64,000 nucleotides of DNA. Source: Deinococcus gobiensis I-0. GTDB lineage: Bacteria > Deinococcota > Deinococci > Deinococcales > Deinococcaceae. The translations under genes and the position numbers were made by a program. The DNA lies in contig NC_017792.1 in the NCBI RefSeq assembly GCF_000252445.1, forward strand, positions 8,037 through 72,036. Direction: 5' to 3'. Below are positions 34,695 to 43,644 of the stretch, one piece after another; positions within the stretch are counted from its first letter, which is position 1, and each line of letters opens with the position of its first letter. The notes below the pieces were generated by a model. It was not told the DNA's origin and ran no database searches. It worked only from the letters and a program-made list of their open reading frames with translations.

Positions 34695-35852
34695 GTGGCC
34701 TATCATGGAGTGATGGGTCTGGTCCCTATACGTCTGCCACAGCAACTCCAGCCGGATACCGTGGTTTCTCTGGAGGGCACCGATGGACTGTATCGGGCAG
34801 TCAGTCGCGAGAGTGCGGCGGGGCGCGCCGCCCTGCTCCTGGAATTGGGCCACCACCAGCTCCGGGCGGGGGAGGGGTGGGAAGCGCGGAGGCATTTTGA
34901 TGAGGGCCTTTCTCTGACGCGGTCGCACCGTACAGCGCGGCTGCTGCGCGGCCGGCTCCTGACCGGGGCGAGCATGGCGGCGCGCGCACAGGGCCACTTT
35001 CGTATGGCCGTGTCTCTCGCGGAGGCGGCGGTACGGGTCAGCAATCAGACCCCAGAGGCGGCTGCCAGCGCCTGGCTGGCCCTGGCCAGTGCCCACCGGC
35101 TCGCCGGCGCCGCCTGGGAAAGCCTGACACCTACCCACACGGCACTTGACATTCATCCCACGTCCGAGGGGCAGGTCGCGAAGGTGCTCACGTGGATGAT
35201 GCTGATGCCCGATCAGATCCTGCAGGAGGCGGCGGAACTCGTCACGCAGGTGGACGGGGAACTGCAGGCGCGGCTGGCTTGGCACCTGGCCGAGTACGCC
35301 CTGGGAACCGGCGACCGGCAGGCCGCCGACCAGTGGCTTCTCCTGACGCGGGATACCCCCAGCGGGGCCGAGGAGGGCCACGTGTGCCTGCTGGCTGCCC
35401 AACAGGCACACCTGAGCCTTCCGCCGGTCACGGACGTCCGTGAGCCGGTGGAGGTGCTGACCCTGCGCCGGCGTGGTCTGCAGGTTGGTGACCGCTTCGT
35501 TCCGGTACCTGGCGGCGGACACCCGTTGGCCCTGCTGGCCTTCCTGATTCACGACGGAGCCACCCACTGGCTGCGGGCCGCGGAGGCAGTCCTGGCGCAG
35601 GAGACGTCCACGGAGGAGGCCCTCTACACCCAGGTCAGGTCACACCTCACGACCATCCGTCGTCTCGTAGGAGATCCCGGCTGCGTCAGCTCCAGGCGGG
35701 GAATCATCGGTCTTGCAGACGACCGCTTGTGGCGGTGTGACGTTGAGCAGGCCCTGGCATCAGGTTACGGGGCACCTACATGGCTGCCGCATGTGACGGG
35801 CTGGTGGGCCGAGGAACTCCGCGCCCAGCTGCGGAATCTCCCTGAGTCATGA
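34695..35852 (+). CDS. TPR protein with C-terminal winged-helix domain
   Basis: This protein of 385 residues starts at a GTG at 34695; an ATG at 34713 is possible. The first ~240 residues are helical hairpins of TPR type (ALLLELGHHQLRAGEGWEAR, AASAWLALASAHRLAGAAWE, AWHLAEYALGTGDRQAADQW). The last ~110 residues (VEVLTLRRRGLQVGDRFVPV, then LLAFLIHDGATHWLRAAEAV and VRSHLTTIRRLVGD) follow the OmpR/SARP winged-helix pattern. It is related in layout to the converging gene at 35857. It probably senses a ligand or peptide through the TPRs and regulates the island. It follows the core operon after 53 bases. Confidence 0.65.
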   Translation: MAYHGVMGLVPIRLPQQLQPDTVVSLEGTDGLYRAVSRESAAGRAALLLELGHHQLRAGEGWEARRHFDEGLSLTRSHRTARLLRGRLLTGASMAARAQGHFRMAVSLAEAAVRVSNQTPEAAASAWLALASAHRLAGAAWESLTPTHTALDIHPTSEGQVAKVLTWMMLMPDQILQEAAELVTQVDGELQARLAWHLAEYALGTGDRQAADQWLLLTRDTPSGAEEGHVCLLAAQQAHLSLPPVTDVREPVEVLTLRRRGLQVGDRFVPVPGGGHPLALLAFLIHDGATHWLRAAEAVLAQETSTEEALYTQVRSHLTTIRRLVGDPGCVSSRRGIIGLADDRLWRCDVEQALASGYGAPTWLPHVTGWWAEELRAQLRNLPES

Positions 35853-35856
35853 GTTC

Positions 35857-37236
35857 CTATGGAACCTGCCATCCCATGTCGTCCAGCTGACGCTGCACCC
35901 GGTCAGACCATGGGATGTAGAACCCTGGCAGGAACGCTCCCCGGGCGGCCGGCGCGCTGCTAGTCCCGTTGCCGAGCACCTGCGCCACATCAGTCTGCCA
36001 GCGCCACAGGGGAGACGGCGTTACGATCCCGTCCTGCAGTGTGATGGCCCGTGGATCACTCAGACTCCGGCAGGCGCTGGTAACCAGCCGCCGGATCCGC
36101 TGACGGGCACCGGCATCAGCTTCACTACCGAGCAGCTCCTCCACGAGGACATCTACCCGGGTCTGACCGTATACGGCGAGGTAGGCCATCAGGGCGAGTG
36201 CTGGGAGTGACGGTGCCGCCACATCCTGCCCATTGACCTGTAGCTCCGGCCGGCCCAGCGTGCGGATTGTCACTTCCCTGTCCGGATGACCGGCCCGTAC
36301 CGGCAGGGGCAGTCCGTGCTGCCGCCCGAAGGCGTAGAGCTCTGCAAGCATGGGCTCTTCATCCCAAACGGGGAAAGGTTCGTCGCATCCCAATACCTTC
36401 CTGAGCCGGTTCAGGGCGTCATCGTCCTGGCCGGCCTGAAAGGCCACATCTGCAAGGTGCAGGTCAGCGCGGAGCGCGTCGAGCGGTAGGGCTCCTTCCT
36501 TGAGCGGCTCTAAGGCCTGCGCTATGCCAAGTGCCCGGTCAGCCAGCGCCAGCAGAAGACGCTCGGACGCCTGGTGGGTGCCGGGGAGCGCCACTTCCAG
36601 TGCCCGGGCCTGGGAATTCCGCGCCGCATCCAGCTTTCCCAGCTGTTTGAGGGCCTGGGCTTGGGCCCGATATGCGGCACTGGCATAGCGGTGACCATCC
36701 GCGACCTCCAGTGCCCGCCGCGCCCGCTGTAGCGCCGCTTCCGGGTTGCCAATGATCCGGTTTAGTGTGCTCATGCCTACCCGCGGCATCAGCCGCTCCC
36801 CACCAGTGCCCGGTGTCCGCTCCGCGAGCATGGCCGCCGCCTCCAAGCGCGTCTGAGCCGCACTAAACTGAAGGCGGGTCAGGTGCTGCCAGCCGAGGTT
36901 GTAGGTGGCGATGGGGATCATCGTAGGGTCGTCCTGCAGGGCACGCAGGCCCCGGATAAACAGGTCATATGAGCGTGCGAACTGGCGGTCATGTCCGTAC
37001 AGCACCGCGCGGTCCGTGAGCATACGGCCCAGGTTGCTGCCCGTGAGCAGCGGTTCCGCCTGTTCCATCGCCACGTGAGCCTCCGGGGCACGGCCAAGGT
37101 GATGCAGGGCCCACCCCCGCTGCCACAGGTGGATGCCTGTGGCCGGCAGGGTATCAAGCACGGCAAGCGCTTCTGCGAACCGGCCAGCCAAGTTCAGCTG
37201 CTGCACCTCCCGGTAGGTGGGGAAAGGGGAAGTCAT
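35857..37236 (-). CDS. TPR regulator with C-terminal SARP-like winged helix
   Basis: This 459-residue protein consists of TPR repeats over residues ~1-320 (FAEALAVLDTLPATGIHLWQ, ERLLLALADRALGIAQALEP, RADLHLADVAFQAGQDDDAL). A winged-helix domain follows: EVTIRTLGRPELQVNGQDVA, then LALMAYLAVYGQTRVDVLVE and RQRIRRLVTSACRSL, the SARP/BTAD-type DNA-binding pattern. It converges on the similar protein ending at 35852. Directly upstream, 7 bases before its ATG, ends a 45-residue secreted-peptide gene. TPR regulators paired with exported peptides recall Rap/Phr and PlcR/PapR logic, which is an analogy only. Confidence 0.7.
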   Translation of the reverse strand: MTSPFPTYREVQQLNLAGRFAEALAVLDTLPATGIHLWQRGWALHHLGRAPEAHVAMEQAEPLLTGSNLGRMLTDRAVLYGHDRQFARSYDLFIRGLRALQDDPTMIPIATYNLGWQHLTRLQFSAAQTRLEAAAMLAERTPGTGGERLMPRVGMSTLNRIIGNPEAALQRARRALEVADGHRYASAAYRAQAQALKQLGKLDAARNSQARALEVALPGTHQASERLLLALADRALGIAQALEPLKEGALPLDALRADLHLADVAFQAGQDDDALNRLRKVLGCDEPFPVWDEEPMLAELYAFGRQHGLPLPVRAGHPDREVTIRTLGRPELQVNGQDVAAPSLPALALMAYLAVYGQTRVDVLVEELLGSEADAGARQRIRRLVTSACRSLSDPRAITLQDGIVTPSPLWRWQTDVAQVLGNGTSSAPAARGAFLPGFYIPWSDRVQRQLDDMGWQVP

Positions 37237-37243
37237 ACGCGCA

Positions 37244-37381
37244 TTATTTCAGCAGCAGGACCAGTCCTCCGCTCGCTGGGGTGACGGCAGCTGTCGGGCC
37301 GGGCGTACCGCCATTGTGCTCGGCGTGAGCCATGGAGGAGAACTGCAGGAGGAGGGTAAGTAGAAGGACATATCGGAACAT
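37244..37381 (-). CDS. Putative 45-residue secreted peptide, candidate signal
   Basis: This small frame encodes a clear signal peptide: MFRYVLLLTLLLQFSSMAHA, basic start, hydrophobic core and an AHA cleavage box. Cleavage would leave a ~25-residue product (EHNGGTPGPTAAV, then TPASGGLVLLLK) with no cysteine. It is oriented with and ends 7 bases before the TPR regulator at 37236, so they are probably co-transcribed. The processed peptide may be a quorum or self-signal read by that regulator. No strong Shine-Dalgarno is visible. It could instead be a chance frame, but the signal peptide is unusually good. Confidence 0.45.
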   Translation of the reverse strand: MFRYVLLLTLLLQFSSMAHAEHNGGTPGPTAAVTPASGGLVLLLK

Positions 37382-37633
37382 GGGAACCCCCATGCACCTG
37401 GGGCTGGCCACAGGTGCAGGACACCGGCACCGCGGCAGGCGGCGACGGATGGAGGAACTGACGTCACGCGTGACGCCTGGGAGGAAGCCGCCGGATCCCC
37501 TTCCTGGAGGACTCCGGTCGCCGCCCTGACCGGGCCGCGATACCCAGGGATGGCCTCCAGGACGTGAAAGCGGAAATGGCAGGGCGTCTCTGGCCTGCTT
37601 TCCGCTTTCACGCCACCCAGGCCATACCTGGGT

Positions 37634-38170
37634 ATGGCCTCGTATCTCGAATGGAACGCTGCCCTTGCCGATCACGTCACCGGCCAGCTGCCTCAGGGCA
37701 GCCGCGTCTGCCTGCACGTCGATGCGGACGTCCTCGGAACGCTGGGCCGCCGCCACTGGCCTACCGGGGAGACCATCTGCTGGCAGGACGTCTTCCTACA
37801 GGCGCTACGTGAACAGCTGGTGGACTGTGGCCGTGTCAGGCTCGGCGCACTGGGTTACCGGGACGCTGCGGGTCGACCTCTGGGTGTGGCATTCCTGGGT
37901 GTGCTGGTGCTGGCTGCGGCCAGCGCTTCGCATGGGCCACGGGCGCCCCAGCGTGCCGCCTACCTGACACGCGTCTGCGGATTTCTGGGTGTGCCTCGTA
38001 ACGCGGCTGGCCGGCCCCCGGGCTTCCCGGCCGGCGCAGAACTGCCACTCTGGGAGGACTGGAACGCCTACCTGCACGGACTTGGCCTGCAGCCGACTGC
38101 GTCAGGTGGGCACGGTTCCCACCGCTTCACGACATTCCCATTCAGCCAGCTGTCTGGAACACGGCTGTGA
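37634..38170 (+). CDS. Unknown 178-residue protein, possibly a truncated domain
   Basis: The frame begins MASYLEWNAALADHVTGQLP and continues with beta-rich sequence (GSRVCLHVDADVLGTLGRRH) and Trp-rich segments (ELPLWEDWNAYLHGLGL). I recognise this as a compact N-terminal-type domain but cannot name the family. It ends abruptly at QLSGTRL, about 110 bases before the HelD-like gene, and may be a shortened version of a larger protein. It is coding by composition. Its position between regulators and the HelD-like ATPase suggests membership of the island. Confidence 0.5.
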   Translation: MASYLEWNAALADHVTGQLPQGSRVCLHVDADVLGTLGRRHWPTGETICWQDVFLQALREQLVDCGRVRLGALGYRDAAGRPLGVAFLGVLVLAAASASHGPRAPQRAAYLTRVCGFLGVPRNAAGRPPGFPAGAELPLWEDWNAYLHGLGLQPTASGGHGSHRFTTFPFSQLSGTRL

Positions 38171-38278
38171 CGTCCCCTACCGTCAGAACACATCACGGGC
38201 ACCTGAAACCATCCAGGGCATCTGGGCATATCTGCGTGCCGCCAGCCCCTGCCTCCTATAGCTTCAGGGGCACCATCC

Positions 38279-41050
38279 ATGACTGAAATCCATGAAGAGC
38301 ACGATCTGGAAGCCACTACTCTTGAGCGGGCCCTCCGGGCCATCGGCGAGGTGCTGTCCCGTCAGGATGACTACTGGTTCGCCGGCGGGGCGGACAACTA
38401 CACCAACCGCCTCCTGAACTACGGTCTGCGGGAGGATATCCTCCAGCAACTGCAGGAGCACGGCCATGAGCCGTACTTTGCCCGGCTGGATTTCGAGGAT
38501 GCCCGCGGCCCGCAGTGCGTGTACTTCGGTCATGCCCACCTGGGCCGGATGGGCCTGCAGTCCGGTCAGATCCTTGACTGGCGCTGCGACCTGTACAGTC
38601 TCTTCCTAGGCGGCAACGCTCCCAGTCAGCAGTATCACGTCAAGGCAACCGGGCAGGAACACCACGTCCAGCTGCGACTCAAACGCCGTCTGGATATCCG
38701 GGCCCGCATCCTCGAACGGATCTCAGACACAGTCGACTACCGTGTGCGGAAGGGACTGGAGGGGGACAGTACAGAGAGACCGAACCGGGAGCAGTCCGGC
38801 ACCTCCAATGACTTCCTGATCGGAAAACTGCAGGAACGTGGGGACCCCCGCCTACAGGACATTGTCGCGACGATCCAAGCGGATCAGGACGCCATCATCA
38901 GGGCACCTCTGGATGCGGCGCTGCTGCTGCACGGTGTGGCCGGCAGCGGGAAGACATCCATCGCCTACCACCGCCTTGCGTATCTGATGTTCACAGACCA
39001 CGGGTACGGCCTCAAGGCTGCCCAGATGCTGGTGATCGGCCCCAATCGTACGTTTCTGGGCTACGTCCGCGGACTGCTACCCTCCCTTGGTGTCACCGGC
39101 ATCCCGCAGATGACCTTCACGGAGTGGGCTCTGGAGCGCCTTGGCAAGGAGAGCGGACTTGGTGATGTGACCATCACTGACCCCGTTGCAGATGCCCTCG
39201 ACAATCGCCGACGCCGCCTGGAGGACCGTACTCGGCTCTGGAACAGCGCACGGCTCAGGGGCTCGCTCCGGTTTGGGGAGCTGGTGGAACGTCATGCGGC
39301 ATACCTTGCCAGTCGGGTGCCGCTGCCCCGGCGGGATCTCACCCTCACCCTAAGGAGAGAGGAGCATGAGGCTGTCCTTCCTGTCACCGTGGCGGATGTC
39401 CGGGCCCTCTGGGCTACCCTCGCTGCGGACCTTCCCCTAGCCGCGCGGCGGGAGCAGCTGATCAGCCGAGCCATGCAGCACGTCTCCAGAGAGTACAGCC
39501 GGCTCCTGGGCGATCCGCAGCTTCCTGCTGACGTTCTGGCATTGCGCGGAGCCCGGCGTGCGGTGCGGGAATACCTGCAGGCCAGCTGGAAACGGCTGAA
39601 CCTGCCGGAAGTCTTCGAGGAGATCTTTCAGCCCGGACACCTCCCGGACATCGCCCGCGGTCTGTTCAGCGTGGAGGAGCAGCGCCTCCTCCGCGCCACA
39701 CGGCCGTCCATTTCCAGCAAAAAGGGGGACCAGAGGCAGAAAACGGTTGATATCAGCGACTTGGCGGGCCTTGCCGTGCTCAGCGGACGGCTATATGGAT
39801 CCCCGGAAAAGACATGGCGCCACCTCGTGGTGGATGAGGCTCAGGACTTCTCCCCCTTACAGATGCAGCTGCTGACGGCCGCCTGTCCGTCCGGTTCGAT
39901 GACCCTGGTGGGGGACACGGCCCAGAGCATCCACGCCTATCGGGGCGTCGAGGACTGGAACGAGTTCGACGGCGTCCTGCCTCAGGAGCACCTCGCTCGT
40001 CACCTGATCGCACAGAACTACCGCAGCACGCAGGAACTTGTCACCTTTGGGAACGCCCTCCTGAGCAGCCTGTGGGGAGACCGTGCCCTGAAGTCCAGCG
40101 TCATCCAGCGAAACGGCCCGCGTCCCGGAATGGTTGCCACGGCAGATGCCGCGCAGCACGACGAGGAGCTGCTCCAGACCATTCATCAGTTCACGGCAGA
40201 CGGTCACCAGAGCGTCGCGGTGATTGCTCCAGACACCGCTGGCGTGACGGCCATCGGCCGCCTGTTGGAACGTCACGGCCTGATCCACCGGGCCATCACC
40301 GGGGATGCCGAACTTGGCCCTGAGGATCTCCGCGGCACTGTGGTTGTCCCCGCCGCCCTGTGCAAGGGTCTGGAGTTCTCTGCTGTGATCGTGCCGGACG
40401 CCTCGGAGGTGCGGTATCCCGCAGATGACCACCACGCCGGCAGCCTGCTGTACGTTGCCATCAGCCGTGCCCTACACGCCCTGCACTTGGTAACATCTGG
40501 GCACTTTACCGGCTGGCTGGATGACGCGCAGGGCGAGGCGGACGTGGATTACACACGCCTGCCGCACACACCGTTGAGATGGACAGGCGTCACCCTCACA
40601 GAGCAGCTCCGCGCTGCCCGGGCTGGCCGCACGCCCTTCTCTGCCATCAGTACCTCTATCGAGAGGCGTGTGCACCTCCTTCTCCGGGAGGGACGTGGGG
40701 CAGAGGTTCATGAGGCGTACATCGCCTTTGGTCAGGTTAGCAGTCTCACCATGAACGACGTCCTGCTCCAGATGGGTCAGGGGGAACCCTCAACGTTCAT
40801 CCGGACTGCCCTGGCAGAAGGCCTTCCGGAATATCTGCGTGACACTGTGGTAGCGCAATTGCTCCGTCTGGAGGGGGATGGCCATCCACAGGCAGAGGCG
40901 TACCGCCAGCAGTTTGAAGCCCTCCTCGACGAGCGCTGGACCAGCATAGTGATGCCGTCCATGCCACCTACTGTGCAGGCAGCTGATCCTGAGACATCCA
41001 TGTCCATGTCTGAATCAGTCGCGTCACCTGATCATCTGCGCCCCCTGTAA
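38279..41050 (+). CDS. HelD-like superfamily 1 ATPase
   Basis: This 923-residue protein matches the HelD group: an N-terminal helical arm, then LQDIVATIQADQDAIIRAPL and Walker A LLLHGVAGSGKTSIAYHRLA near 219. The HelD-type ML­VIGPN-RTFLGYVRGLLPSLG segment follows, with QMTFTEWALE. Walker B is HLVVDEAQDFSPLQMQLL near 516, and the motor ends with VVPAALCKGLEFSAVIVPDA then LLYVAISRALHALHLV. HelD proteins in Gram-positive bacteria remove and recycle stalled RNA polymerase. Here the ~200-residue C-terminal extension and location in a defence island suggest adaptation to a specialised role. It is the last gene of the island. Confidence 0.8.
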   Translation: MTEIHEEHDLEATTLERALRAIGEVLSRQDDYWFAGGADNYTNRLLNYGLREDILQQLQEHGHEPYFARLDFEDARGPQCVYFGHAHLGRMGLQSGQILDWRCDLYSLFLGGNAPSQQYHVKATGQEHHVQLRLKRRLDIRARILERISDTVDYRVRKGLEGDSTERPNREQSGTSNDFLIGKLQERGDPRLQDIVATIQADQDAIIRAPLDAALLLHGVAGSGKTSIAYHRLAYLMFTDHGYGLKAAQMLVIGPNRTFLGYVRGLLPSLGVTGIPQMTFTEWALERLGKESGLGDVTITDPVADALDNRRRRLEDRTRLWNSARLRGSLRFGELVERHAAYLASRVPLPRRDLTLTLRREEHEAVLPVTVADVRALWATLAADLPLAARREQLISRAMQHVSREYSRLLGDPQLPADVLALRGARRAVREYLQASWKRLNLPEVFEEIFQPGHLPDIARGLFSVEEQRLLRATRPSISSKKGDQRQKTVDISDLAGLAVLSGRLYGSPEKTWRHLVVDEAQDFSPLQMQLLTAACPSGSMTLVGDTAQSIHAYRGVEDWNEFDGVLPQEHLARHLIAQNYRSTQELVTFGNALLSSLWGDRALKSSVIQRNGPRPGMVATADAAQHDEELLQTIHQFTADGHQSVAVIAPDTAGVTAIGRLLERHGLIHRAITGDAELGPEDLRGTVVVPAALCKGLEFSAVIVPDASEVRYPADDHHAGSLLYVAISRALHALHLVTSGHFTGWLDDAQGEADVDYTRLPHTPLRWTGVTLTEQLRAARAGRTPFSAISTSIERRVHLLLREGRGAEVHEAYIAFGQVSSLTMNDVLLQMGQGEPSTFIRTALAEGLPEYLRDTVVAQLLRLEGDGHPQAEAYRQQFEALLDERWTSIVMPSMPPTVQAADPETSMSMSESVASPDHLRPL

Positions 41051-41264
41051 GGGGCATGACCGACGTGCCGGGAGGACATCACCCGTGCCCCCTTGACGGC
41101 GGCCCGTACCCGCATGGCCTTGGTCCGGCAATTGAGGGCGCTGAGCATATGCTGATCTTCAGCACAGCGGTCACACTAGGTCCGATCTGCATCGTCAGCA
41201 GACAGGAAACCGGGTTTCCCCTGGAGGACAGCGATGCGGCCACTGCAGTAAAGTGCGTCTGAAA
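41051..41264. other. Short spacer after the HelD-like gene
   Basis: No supported gene is seen here and no clear terminator. The IS5-type remnant begins directly after it. Confidence 0.4.
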
Positions 41265-41570
41265 AGGTCAGGGCGGGGACTTTGCCAGCCGACGCACCAT
41301 CAAATAGATCATGACTTCGTACACGAGGTTTTTAGCGGTTTCGATCAAGGCCTCGTAATGTCTCGCCATGCGTCTGGATTTTCCCAGCCGGGCAAACGTC
41401 CGCTCCACCACCCAGCGGCGCTTCAAGACGACAAATCCTTTCGGCACCTCCACGTATCGTGGAGGTGCATCTTTTGGTGCCCAGGTGCTCTGCCAACCCG
41501 ACTAAGGATGTTTGACGATCTCCATAGTCCAGCCTAAATGCGTTTTGATCTCTCCAGCGAGCTTCCCGGT
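41265..41570 (-). pseudogene. IS5-family transposase remnant
   Basis: On the minus strand the last ~60 residues of an IS5-type transposase are intact: [20 protein letters not shown], then [20 protein letters not shown], containing the catalytic Glu of the DDE triad. Upstream, fragments in other frames (e.g. around 41470-41570) show that the rest is deleted and frameshifted. It is a fossil element marking the right edge of the defence island. Confidence 0.7.
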
Positions 41571-41687
41571 GTGCGCATGACCGTTTTTGACTACCCGGAC
41601 GGCTTCGCAGGCAGGACACGGTGGTGGGTTCATCCTTCATTGAACTGCGGTCATGCCCTAAAATCCACGACCATCCGGTGCATAGCA

Positions 41688-41750
41688 TTGACTTTGCGTG
41701 CATAGGACGCTATATTTTAGAAATCAAGGCGATCTCCGGGTCGCCTTCTT
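41688..41750 (+). ncRNA. Promoter-hairpin repeat unit, copy A (possible small RNA)
   Basis: TTGACT at 41688-41693, a 17-bp spacer and TATATT at 41711-41716 form a near-consensus sigma-70-type promoter. AAGGCGA (41726-41732) pairs with TCGCCTT (41741-41747) and is followed by CTTCG. Transcription from it would make a very short RNA ending in a hairpin. Two further copies occur at 54907 and 61680. Confidence 0.5.
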
Positions 41751-41778
41751 CGTTGTCGTGATGCTGATCGGAAAGCCC

Positions 41779-42000
41779 CTACGCCACCCGTGCTGAGCGA
41801 ATGCAGGCCCGTACATAGGTCTTGGGCGACTGGAGTTCCTCGCGCTTCCGATGCGCCCGTTCCACGATCTCCAGCAGCGCGACCGGATCGATCTCACCCA
41901 AGACGTCCCGGGCCTCGCGCACTGTGAAGCCAGACGAATCGGCAGACCTGACGTTCCTGCAGGGATCCTGAGTCAGCAGTGACGAGACTTCTGCCTGCGT
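41779..42000 (-). pseudogene. Possible C-terminal fragment of a plasmid initiator
   Basis: On the minus strand, after the stop of the gene at 42002, the frame reads FTVREARDVLGEIDPVALLE, then RKREELQSPKTYVRACIRSA. This layout (helix, DP, helix, Lys-rich loop, final Tyr/Arg helix) resembles the extreme C-terminus of replication initiators of Deinococcus and actinobacterial plasmids. No N-terminal part or start is present, so it is probably a leftover from replicon rearrangement. Confidence 0.35.
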
Positions 42001-42001
42001 T

Positions 42002-43180
42002 TCAGCTTCTGGGCGTTGAGACGATCCCCAACTCCTCCTTCGGCACCAGTTGGAGTTGCAGATGGCGGATATCGCGGGCATCTACCCGGTAGACCAGAGC
42101 CGCCTTGATCTTGCGGGCCGTCATCCGGTCAAGCTCGGCCTGTGAATTCACCACCTGGAAGTCGCTGCCAACCTCATCTGTGAAGGCAATCCGTCCTTGC
42201 TGCCGGGCTCTGACCCAAAGCGTCTCCGCCTGAGCGCCGTCCGTGTTGATCCAGAGGGCGTTCTGCACCACGGCGAAGACGTCTCCATCCTGTCCGGGCA
42301 CAGCCAACTGCGGCGCCGCCGGATCGATGGGCAGTGTGGAAGGGACCGTCTGAACCTTCGCAGGGAGCGGGAAACTCGCGTTCCCTGTTCGGGTGTCTTC
42401 GAGCGCGGCGCTGAGCAGATCCACGGTCCACACCGGCGCAGCCGACGTGCCGAGCTGAAGCGCCACGTCACCGACATGAATGATGGGGTTCTTCAGGCCA
42501 CTCACCTGGATGGGAAGGGTGGTCGCCCGCCTGAGGAAAGGCAAGACCTGTGGACTGTTCAGGTACCGTTCGCCCTTGATGTCCACGGTGCCGAAAGAAA
42601 TTTCGGGTGTGCCGGCTGGACTGAGCAATAGCAGTGGCGTCGTGGGCGTCGCTGCTGGGAGTGCGCGGATGGGCACGCCACCTGCGGTCAAGGCCGAGAG
42701 CAGGTCGGTGACGTTCAGGAGGACACTGGGCTCAAACTGCCCTGCCCGGCACAGCTGCAGATACCGCTCAGGACCGCCGTAGGACTGCAGGAGGCGGGCA
42801 TACCTGACCTGATCCGCCGTGGTCTGGAAATCAGCAGGGACAGCTAGGCGGCAGTCGCTGCGCTCTACACCGAAGGCCGACTTGACGGTGGCGACCTGAG
42901 CCACGGCCTGCAAACTCAGCAGTCCGGCCATGCCCAGCAGGAGTGATAGACGTAGGGTGGTGGTCCCCGTGTGAACGAGACCCAGCGACCGGGCAAGTCG
43001 GTGGGGGCTGCCCAGGTCCCGCAGGGCCGCCGTCTCGGCGGCCTCGGGACTCATGCCCAGCAACTGATAGCGGTAGAGCTTGTCCTCAATGGCCCCCCGG
43101 AGTTCAGCCCGCACGTCGGCGCGCCGACGGCCCCATAGACCCAGCGCGGCCCGCTGCAGGTAACGTTCGGTGCGCTTCAT
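42002..43180 (-). CDS. Membrane-anchored permease-prefix/HAAS-like protein
   Basis: This 392-residue protein has an N-terminal ~75-residue helical domain (GRRRADVRAELRGAIEDKLY, then AETAALRDLGSPHRLARSLG) of the permease-prefix or DUF1700/HAAS type. One membrane segment follows (TLRLSLLLGMAGLLSLQAVA). The extracytoplasmic region of ~270 residues resembles a copper-amine-oxidase-N/beta repeat domain (LNSPQVLPFLRRATTLPIQV). Its ATG overlaps the PadR stop by four bases. The same two-gene module recurs at 56241-57721. Such pairs couple a PadR repressor to a membrane sensor or anti-sigma-like protein. Substrate unknown. Confidence 0.65.
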   Translation of the reverse strand: MKRTERYLQRAALGLWGRRRADVRAELRGAIEDKLYRYQLLGMSPEAAETAALRDLGSPHRLARSLGLVHTGTTTLRLSLLLGMAGLLSLQAVAQVATVKSAFGVERSDCRLAVPADFQTTADQVRYARLLQSYGGPERYLQLCRAGQFEPSVLLNVTDLLSALTAGGVPIRALPAATPTTPLLLLSPAGTPEISFGTVDIKGERYLNSPQVLPFLRRATTLPIQVSGLKNPIIHVGDVALQLGTSAAPVWTVDLLSAALEDTRTGNASFPLPAKVQTVPSTLPIDPAAPQLAVPGQDGDVFAVVQNALWINTDGAQAETLWVRARQQGRIAFTDEVGSDFQVVNSQAELDRMTARKIKAALVYRVDARDIRHLQLQLVPKEELGIVSTPRS

Positions 43181-43506
43181 ACGCCACCACCGATGATGCC
43201 GCGTACGGCGCGGGTGAAGCGCTCATACTTCTCGCGCTGAAGACGCAGTTCCTGCTGTCCGGCAGGCGTGAGCTGGTAGATCTTGACGGGACTGCCACCA
43301 CGGGGCAGCACCTGGAAGGCTCCCTGGAGGAAACCCTGTTTCTCCAGGCGGTGAAGGGCGGGGTAGAGGGTGCCTTCGCGCAGGGCAAACTCCCCGTCGG
43401 TAGCGGCCTGCACGTCGGCGATGATCTGGCCGCCGTAGCGGGGACCCTGCTCGAGAGTAGCGAGGAGGAGAAGGTCGAGGTGGCCTTTGAGCTGTTGGGC
43501 GTCCAT
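43177..43506 (-). CDS. PadR-family transcriptional regulator
   Basis: This 109-residue PadR winged-helix repressor contains LKGHLDLLLLATLEQGPRYG (recognition region), LREGTLYPALHRLEKQGFLQ (wing start) and IYQLTPAGQQEL. The ATG at 43506 is preferred because AAGGAG lies 5-10 bases upstream; the frame runs on to 43575 without similarity. It is translationally coupled to the membrane protein at 42002. A palindrome at 43564-43579 upstream is its likely operator. Confidence 0.9.
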   Translation of the reverse strand: MDAQQLKGHLDLLLLATLEQGPRYGGQIIADVQAATDGEFALREGTLYPALHRLEKQGFLQGAFQVLPRGGSPVKIYQLTPAGQQELRLQREKYERFTRAVRGIIGGGV

Positions 43507-43563
43507 AGGGCTCCTTCCGATGGTCGGCGAGCGACATCGTTTATCGAGGTAAAAGCATCGTAA

Positions 43564-43579
43564 TCCTATGGACATAGGA
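43564..43579. promoter_or_regulatory. Putative PadR operator
   Basis: TCCTATGGACATAGGA is a 16-bp inverted repeat (TCCTATG, two bases, CATAGGA) located ~58 bases upstream of the PadR ATG. Confidence 0.5.
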
Positions 43580-43644
43580 AAGCAAGGCCATGCCTGAGAA
43601 GCAGCGATGGAGCCGCCTGCAGCATGCGCTGATCTCTCTGATGC

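Noticed and set aside
41056..41262. 68-codon plus-strand frame after the HelD-like gene
   Set aside because: No ribosome site, family or conserved context; probably chance.
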